DNA of 8,197 nt. It comes from an uncultured Eubacteriales bacterium (GTDB taxonomy: Bacteria; Bacillota; Clostridia; UMGS1810). A model generated the notes under the pieces. The model had not been told where the DNA came from and made no database searches. It saw only the letters and a program-made list of their open reading frames with translations. A program made the position numbers and the translations under genes. How positions within the stretch are numbered: position 1 is the stretch's first letter; each line of letters begins with the position of its first letter. The DNA lies in the NCBI GenBank assembly GCA_902493665.1, contig CABUQL010000041.1, forward strand, positions 1 to 8,197, read 5' to 3'. Below, one piece after another: positions 4,985 to 8,197 of the stretch.

Positions 4985-6500
4985 GGTTGTGTATTACGCA
5001 AGGGTTTCAACAAAAGAAGACGGTCAGATAAATTCGCTCGACAACCAGATTGCGCACTTTGAAAATCTTATAAAATCAAATAAAGACTGGATTTTTTCGG
5101 GCGGTTATGTCGATGAGGGAATAAGCTGAACGAGTGCTTATAAAAGAAAGAATTTTATTAAAATGATAGACGATGCAAAAAGCGGAAAGTTCGACCTTAT
5201 CGTAACAAAGGAAATCAGCCGTTTTTCAAGAAATACGCTCGACAGTATAATGTATACCAGAGAGCTTTTAAAACACGGTGTTGCGGTGTTTTTTGAGTCC
5301 GACAATATAAACACACTGTCGTCCGACAGCGAGCTTCGTCTTACCATTATGAGCGCCGTTGCACAGGACGAGGTGCGCCGTATATCGGAGAGAATAAAGT
5401 TCGGATTTAAGCAGAGCGTGTCCGACGGAAAGGTTTTGGGGACAAATCTTACGGGGTACACAAAAAAAGACGGCGAGCTTAAAGTTGACGAAAAAAGCGC
5501 CGAGATTATAAGAAAAATTTTTAATATGTATGCCTATGAGAATATCGGAATACGTGAAATTTCAAAAAGGCTTGAAAGTGAAGGGATACTGAATAAAAAT
5601 TTTAAACCATACACATTTTCGACGATTAAAAATATTATAGAAAACCCGAAATACAAAGGGTATTACTGCGGTCATAAATATGAAAACCTTGATATCCGAT
5701 ACGGCAAAAAAACAAGAATTCTTCCGGAAAATCAGATTTTAAAAAAAGATGAAAAAATCCCTGCAATAGTTTCCGAGGACGTGTGGGAGAGGGCAAATAA
5801 GCTTTTGGGCGAGCGTTCTAAAAAGTTTTCGGCAAACGAAACGGTAAAAAGATATCCCATGAGCGGAAAAATATTTTGCGGTTTTGACAATGCGGTATAT
5901 CACAGAAGTGTTTTCGGCAAAAAAGAGGTTTGGATATGCTCCGATTATAAAAAATACGGAAAGGGAAAATGCGATAATTTTGTTATTTATACAGACGAGC
6001 TTGATTGCGTTTTAAACGGGATTTTTAAAGACAAGCTTGATTTTTTTTACGTCAGCAAAGAACTTGCAAAAATTTACGGCAAAACTGGTGTTAAAACAAA
6101 AAGCAACACAGAGTTTACAAAGCAAAAGCTCGAAAAATACAAACTCAAGAAAAAAAGACTGATAGACGCACTGACGGAAAATCTTATAAGCAAAGAAGAG
6201 TTTATGAGCGAAAAGGCAGATATAGACAAAATTATTTCGGGTATTGAAAAAAATATGATAAAAACAAAAGACGGCAATTTAAAAATAAAACAGGATGATA
6301 TTTTAAGTTTTATCAGTGCTCATAAAAGCGATCTATTAAGCTCGTTAATTGAAAAAATCTGCGTTTTTAAAAAAGAAAATACCGTTTTTCTTTCGGTTAC
6401 CTTAGTTTACGGAAATGTTTATGAGGTTAGTTACCGCAAAAAAGGAAGCAGGGTTTTGTCGGATATAAAAATTAAAAAGCAAACCAAAAAATCGGCGTAA
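4959..6500 (+). pseudogene. Large serine recombinase interrupted by one in-frame TGA
   Basis: The frame from ATG 4959 to TAA 6500 would encode 513 residues, but codon 57 (5127-5129) is TGA. The flanking residues DEGIS and TSAYKRKNF match the family motif GIS-G-TS, so one G-to-T change (GGA to TGA) explains it. Domains: resolvase-type catalytic domain at about 10-150 with nucleophile Ser17 (YARVSTKE) and arginines 88 and 91 (SRFSR); recombinase DNA-binding domain at about 163-290; a zinc-ribbon-like part at about 303-345; then a basic, lysine-rich coiled-coil region at about 383-438. The zinc ribbon keeps Cys307, Cys327 and Cys338 but lacks its usual second cysteine (FCGFDN). The start has AAGAGG 6 nt upstream. 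Restarting at ATG 5163 would drop the catalytic serine, so that 445-residue product should not recombine DNA. The enzyme would be inactive unless the TGA is read through. Confidence 0.9.
5127..5129 (+). other. In-frame TGA at the conserved glycine of the GISGTS motif
   Basis: This stop codon divides the recombinase into a 56-residue piece holding the catalytic serine and the remainder of the enzyme. No other stop or frameshift occurs in the 456 codons that follow, so the change looks recent, erroneous or tolerated. Confidence 0.95.
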
Positions 6501-6550
6501 GCGATAAAATACGAAAAGTTGAAAAAACAAGGAGAAAATCAAAAACATAA

Positions 6551-6585
6551 AAAGGCGGTGTAAAAATACTTTTTACGCCGCCTTT
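6551..6585. terminator. Bidirectional terminator between recombinase and dnaJ
   Basis: A 16-bp stem pairs 6551-6566 with 6570-6585 over a 3-nt loop, with one T-G wobble. On the minus strand it is followed by TTTTTATGTTTTT, a good tail for the dnaK-dnaJ transcript ending at 6601. On the plus strand the tail is poor, but the stem's own T-run may still help. The bases between the recombinase stop and this stem (6501-6550) show nothing else. Confidence 0.82.
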
Positions 6586-6600
6586 ATAAATCATATTTTA

Positions 6601-7749
6601 TTACAAACCGAGGTTATCTTTCATTTTTTCAAAAAATCCCTTTTGCTGTTTGTAATTTTTATCGTTTGTAAGCTCACCGAATTTTTTGAGCACGTTTTTC
6701 TGTTCCTGAGAAAGCTTTTGCGGAACTTCAACCACAACTTTAATAATCTGGTCGCCTCTTATTCCGTTTCTTATTCCCGGAATACCTTTTCCGCGTATTT
6801 TAAACGTTGTGCCGGTCTGCGTTCCTTCGGGAATGTCATAATCTATGTTGCCGTCAAGCGTCGGAACTTTTATTTTTGCGCCGAGAGCCGCCTGGACAAA
6901 CGTTACAGGTACGTTGCAGTAAACGTCTGTTCCCATTCTTTCAAATATAGGATGTTTTTTAATAACCACCGTAACAAGAAGGTCGCCTTTGGGTCCGCCT
7001 TTGTAGCCTGCGTCGCCCAGACCTCTGAAAGATACGGTTTCGCCCGAGTCAATACCTGCGGGAATTTTAACGTCAACCATTCTTGATTTTTTGATTCTGC
7101 CTTTTCCTTTACATTTGGGGCATGGATTTGTAACAACACTTCCCGTACCTCCGCAGTTTCGGCAGGTTGTTACGTTTACAAACTGACCGAAAGGCGAACG
7201 CTGAACATTTTTAACCTGTCCCGTACCTCCGCAGACAGAGCATGTTTTCTTTCCGTCTTTGTCTTTTGAGCCTCTGCCGCCGCATTCGTCGCAATCTTCA
7301 ACACGGTATATTTTAAGTTGTTTTTTAACGCCGAAAGCCGCCTCTTCAAACGAAAGAATAATTCTTTCCGAAATGTCGGAGCCTCTTCTCGGACCATTTT
7401 GGTTTGCGCGTCTTGACGAACCTGAGAAACCTCCGCCGAAAAACGAACCGAAAATATCGGATAAATCAACATCATCAAAACCTGAGAAACCTCCGCCGTA
7501 AGCACCGCCGGCGCCTCCCTGTTCAAATGCTGCGTGGCCGAACTGGTCATATTGCTGACGCTTTGTAGGATTTGAAAGAATTTCGTAAGCTTCGTTAACT
7601 TCTTTGAATTTTGCTTCGGCATCTTTGTTTCCCGGGTTTAAATCGGGGTGATATTTTTTTGCTACTTTTCTGTAGGCTTTTTTAATTTCTTCATCTGTTG
7701 CGCCCTTGTTTACGCCGAGCACTTCATAATAATCTCGTTTGTCAGCCAT
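6601..7749 (-). CDS. dnaJ: Chaperone protein DnaJ (Hsp40)
   Basis: This is the cytoplasmic co-chaperone that delivers unfolded proteins to DnaK and stimulates its ATPase. The 382-residue length is normal for full type I DnaJ. The J domain spans residues 1-72 with His34-Pro35-Asp36. A Gly/Phe-rich region follows to about 112 (GGAGGAYGGGFSGF, FGSFFGGGFSG). The cysteine-rich zinc domain has all four CxxCxGxG repeats, starting at Cys153, Cys170, Cys196 and Cys210. The substrate-binding beta domains (VKIPAGIDSGETVSF, YDIPEGTQTGTTFKI) and a dimerisation tail follow. AAAGGA stands about 8 nt before the ATG. It lies downstream of dnaK on the same strand with no terminator or promoter clearly between, so it is cotranscribed. 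No residue is missing or odd. Confidence 0.98.
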   Translation of the reverse strand: MADKRDYYEVLGVNKGATDEEIKKAYRKVAKKYHPDLNPGNKDAEAKFKEVNEAYEILSNPTKRQQYDQFGHAAFEQGGAGGAYGGGFSGFDDVDLSDIFGSFFGGGFSGSSRRANQNGPRRGSDISERIILSFEEAAFGVKKQLKIYRVEDCDECGGRGSKDKDGKKTCSVCGGTGQVKNVQRSPFGQFVNVTTCRNCGGTGSVVTNPCPKCKGKGRIKKSRMVDVKIPAGIDSGETVSFRGLGDAGYKGGPKGDLLVTVVIKKHPIFERMGTDVYCNVPVTFVQAALGAKIKVPTLDGNIDYDIPEGTQTGTTFKIRGKGIPGIRNGIRGDQIIKVVVEVPQKLSQEQKNVLKKFGELTNDKNYKQQKGFFEKMKDNLGL

Positions 7750-7780
7750 ACTAAATGTCCTTTCTTTTTTACATACACTT

Positions 7781-7817
7781 GGGCGATCGGAATCAGTTTA
7801 AATGCTTCCAATCGCCC
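7781..7817 (-). other. Hairpin in the dnaK-dnaJ spacer
   Basis: GGGCGATTGGAA and TTCCGATCGCCC (minus-strand sense, 7817-7806 with 7792-7781) form a 12-bp stem with one wobble pair and a 13-nt loop. No T-run follows, so it is not a typical terminator. It may stabilise or process the dnaK-dnaJ mRNA. It does not match the CIRCE operator. Confidence 0.6.
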
Positions 7818-7821
7818 ATGT

Positions 7822-7838
7822 ACGGTTTTAAAAACCGT
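7822..7838. repeat. Short hairpin just after dnaK
   Basis: ACGGTTT (7822-7828) pairs with AAACCGT (7832-7838) over a 3-nt loop. It lies 23 nt after the dnaK stop codon. With the next hairpin it fills most of the dnaK-dnaJ spacer. It lacks a clear T-tail on the minus strand, so partial termination is possible but not shown. Confidence 0.5.
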
Positions 7839-7861
7839 TATTTAAAACTTTTAAAAACAGA

Positions 7862-8197
7862 TTATTTCTTGTCGTCATCGTCAACAACAGTGTAATCATC
7901 GCTCTGGTATGTGCCGCCGCTTGCACCGTTCGCACCGTTTTGAGCGCCACCCATGTTGTTCGGGTCAAAGCCCTGTCCCTGTGCGTCTGCACCGTTCGGA
8001 TTTGCCTGCTGATACATTTTTGAAGAAACTTCATAGAATTTCTTCTGCAAATCATCTGTTGCACTCTTTATCATTTCACTGTCTGTGCCTTCAAGAGCTT
8101 TCTTTACGGCGTCAATCTTTGTCTGAATTTCACTCTTGTCGTTTGTATCAATTTTATCGCCGAGCTCGCCGAGTGATTTTTCACACTGGTAAACAAG
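7862..8197 (-). CDS. dnaK: Chaperone protein DnaK (Hsp70), C-terminal part
   Basis: The visible 111 residues are the C-terminal end of DnaK; the ATPase and substrate-binding domains lie beyond the window edge. The run LVYQCEKSLGELGDKI, then KIDAVKKALEGTDSEMIKSATDDLQKKFYEVSSKMYQQ is the helical lid of Hsp70. It is followed by a long flexible Gly/Asn/Gln-rich linker (about residues 63-95 of the visible part) and the acidic tail DDYTVVDDDDKK before TAA. Tails of this kind are usual for bacterial DnaK, although this linker is rather long. The frame is open to the window end, and the ATG seen within it (8074) is internal. dnaJ follows 112 nt downstream, the usual order in Bacillota. Confidence 0.97.
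   Translation of the reverse strand, partial: LVYQCEKSLGELGDKIDTNDKSEIQTKIDAVKKALEGTDSEMIKSATDDLQKKFYEVSSKMYQQANPNGADAQGQGFDPNNMGGAQNGANGASGGTYQSDDYTVVDDDDKK

Noticed and set aside
5127..5129. Alternative genetic code with TGA read as glycine
   Set aside because: The missing residue is exactly glycine, as in code 25 lineages, but mtaB ends in TGA at its normal C-terminus, and all genes look clostridial. One mutated codon is simpler.
5127..5129. Selenocysteine at the recombinase TGA
   Set aside because: The family has glycine here, not cysteine, and I see no convincing selenocysteine-insertion hairpin directly after the codon.
4803..6600. Prophage or full integrative element
   Set aside because: Only the recombinase and one small ORF lie between mtaB and dnaJ; no relaxase, structural or replication genes are present.
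6643..7086. 147-codon plus-strand frame opposite dnaJ
   Set aside because: It is the complement of strongly conserved dnaJ codons and has no start signals. The other frames opposite or within dnaJ, the recombinase and DUF4364 are likewise shadows.
7750..7861. CIRCE heat-shock operator in the dnaK-dnaJ spacer
   Set aside because: The inverted repeat there does not resemble TTAGCACTC-N9-GAGTGCTAA, and CIRCE would normally lie upstream of the whole operon, outside the window.

Overview
This AT-rich window carries Gram-positive, Clostridia-type genes: an S-layer-homology (SLH) surface protein, DUF4364, an HPr-like protein, MtaB, a large serine recombinase, and dnaK-dnaJ with no heat-shock repressor genes between them. 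Strong AGGAGG-like ribosome binding sites and hairpin-plus-T-run terminators agree with this. An uncultured gut-type clostridium is a reasonable guess, but nothing here fixes the genus.

Left part (1-2100, + strand): the 3' end of a modular cell-surface protein (Ig/MBG-like repeat, InlB-type repeat, three SLH modules), closed by a terminator. Next comes a decayed coding remnant whose reading frame changes twice, then two adjacent hairpins. The second hairpin is a perfect 42-bp palindrome that can terminate transcription from both sides.

Middle part (2115-3376, - strand): an HPr-like gene without the phosphorylatable histidine, then a structured, terminator-ended RNA element, then a DUF4364 winged-helix gene and a small membrane-anchored DUF2500-like gene. 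The HPr-like gene and mtaB (+ strand, 3516-4802) diverge from two strong back-to-back promoters with an inverted repeat between them.

Right part (4803-8197): mtaB ends in a long hairpin whose 3' arm also supplies the ribosome binding site of a 44-codon ORF. That ORF overlaps a large serine recombinase gene. The recombinase reading frame is complete except for one TGA at codon 57, where the family has glycine (GIS-G-TS), so it is either freshly broken or read through. A bidirectional terminator separates it from dnaK-dnaJ on the - strand. These encode the Hsp70/Hsp40 chaperone pair and are separated by a 112-nt spacer with two hairpins.

The most notable points are the single-codon lesion in the recombinase, the terminator that doubles as a Shine-Dalgarno-sequestering hairpin, and the three-way-junction RNA placed as a possible attenuator before DUF4364. 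I see no CRISPR array, tRNA, rRNA or insertion sequence.
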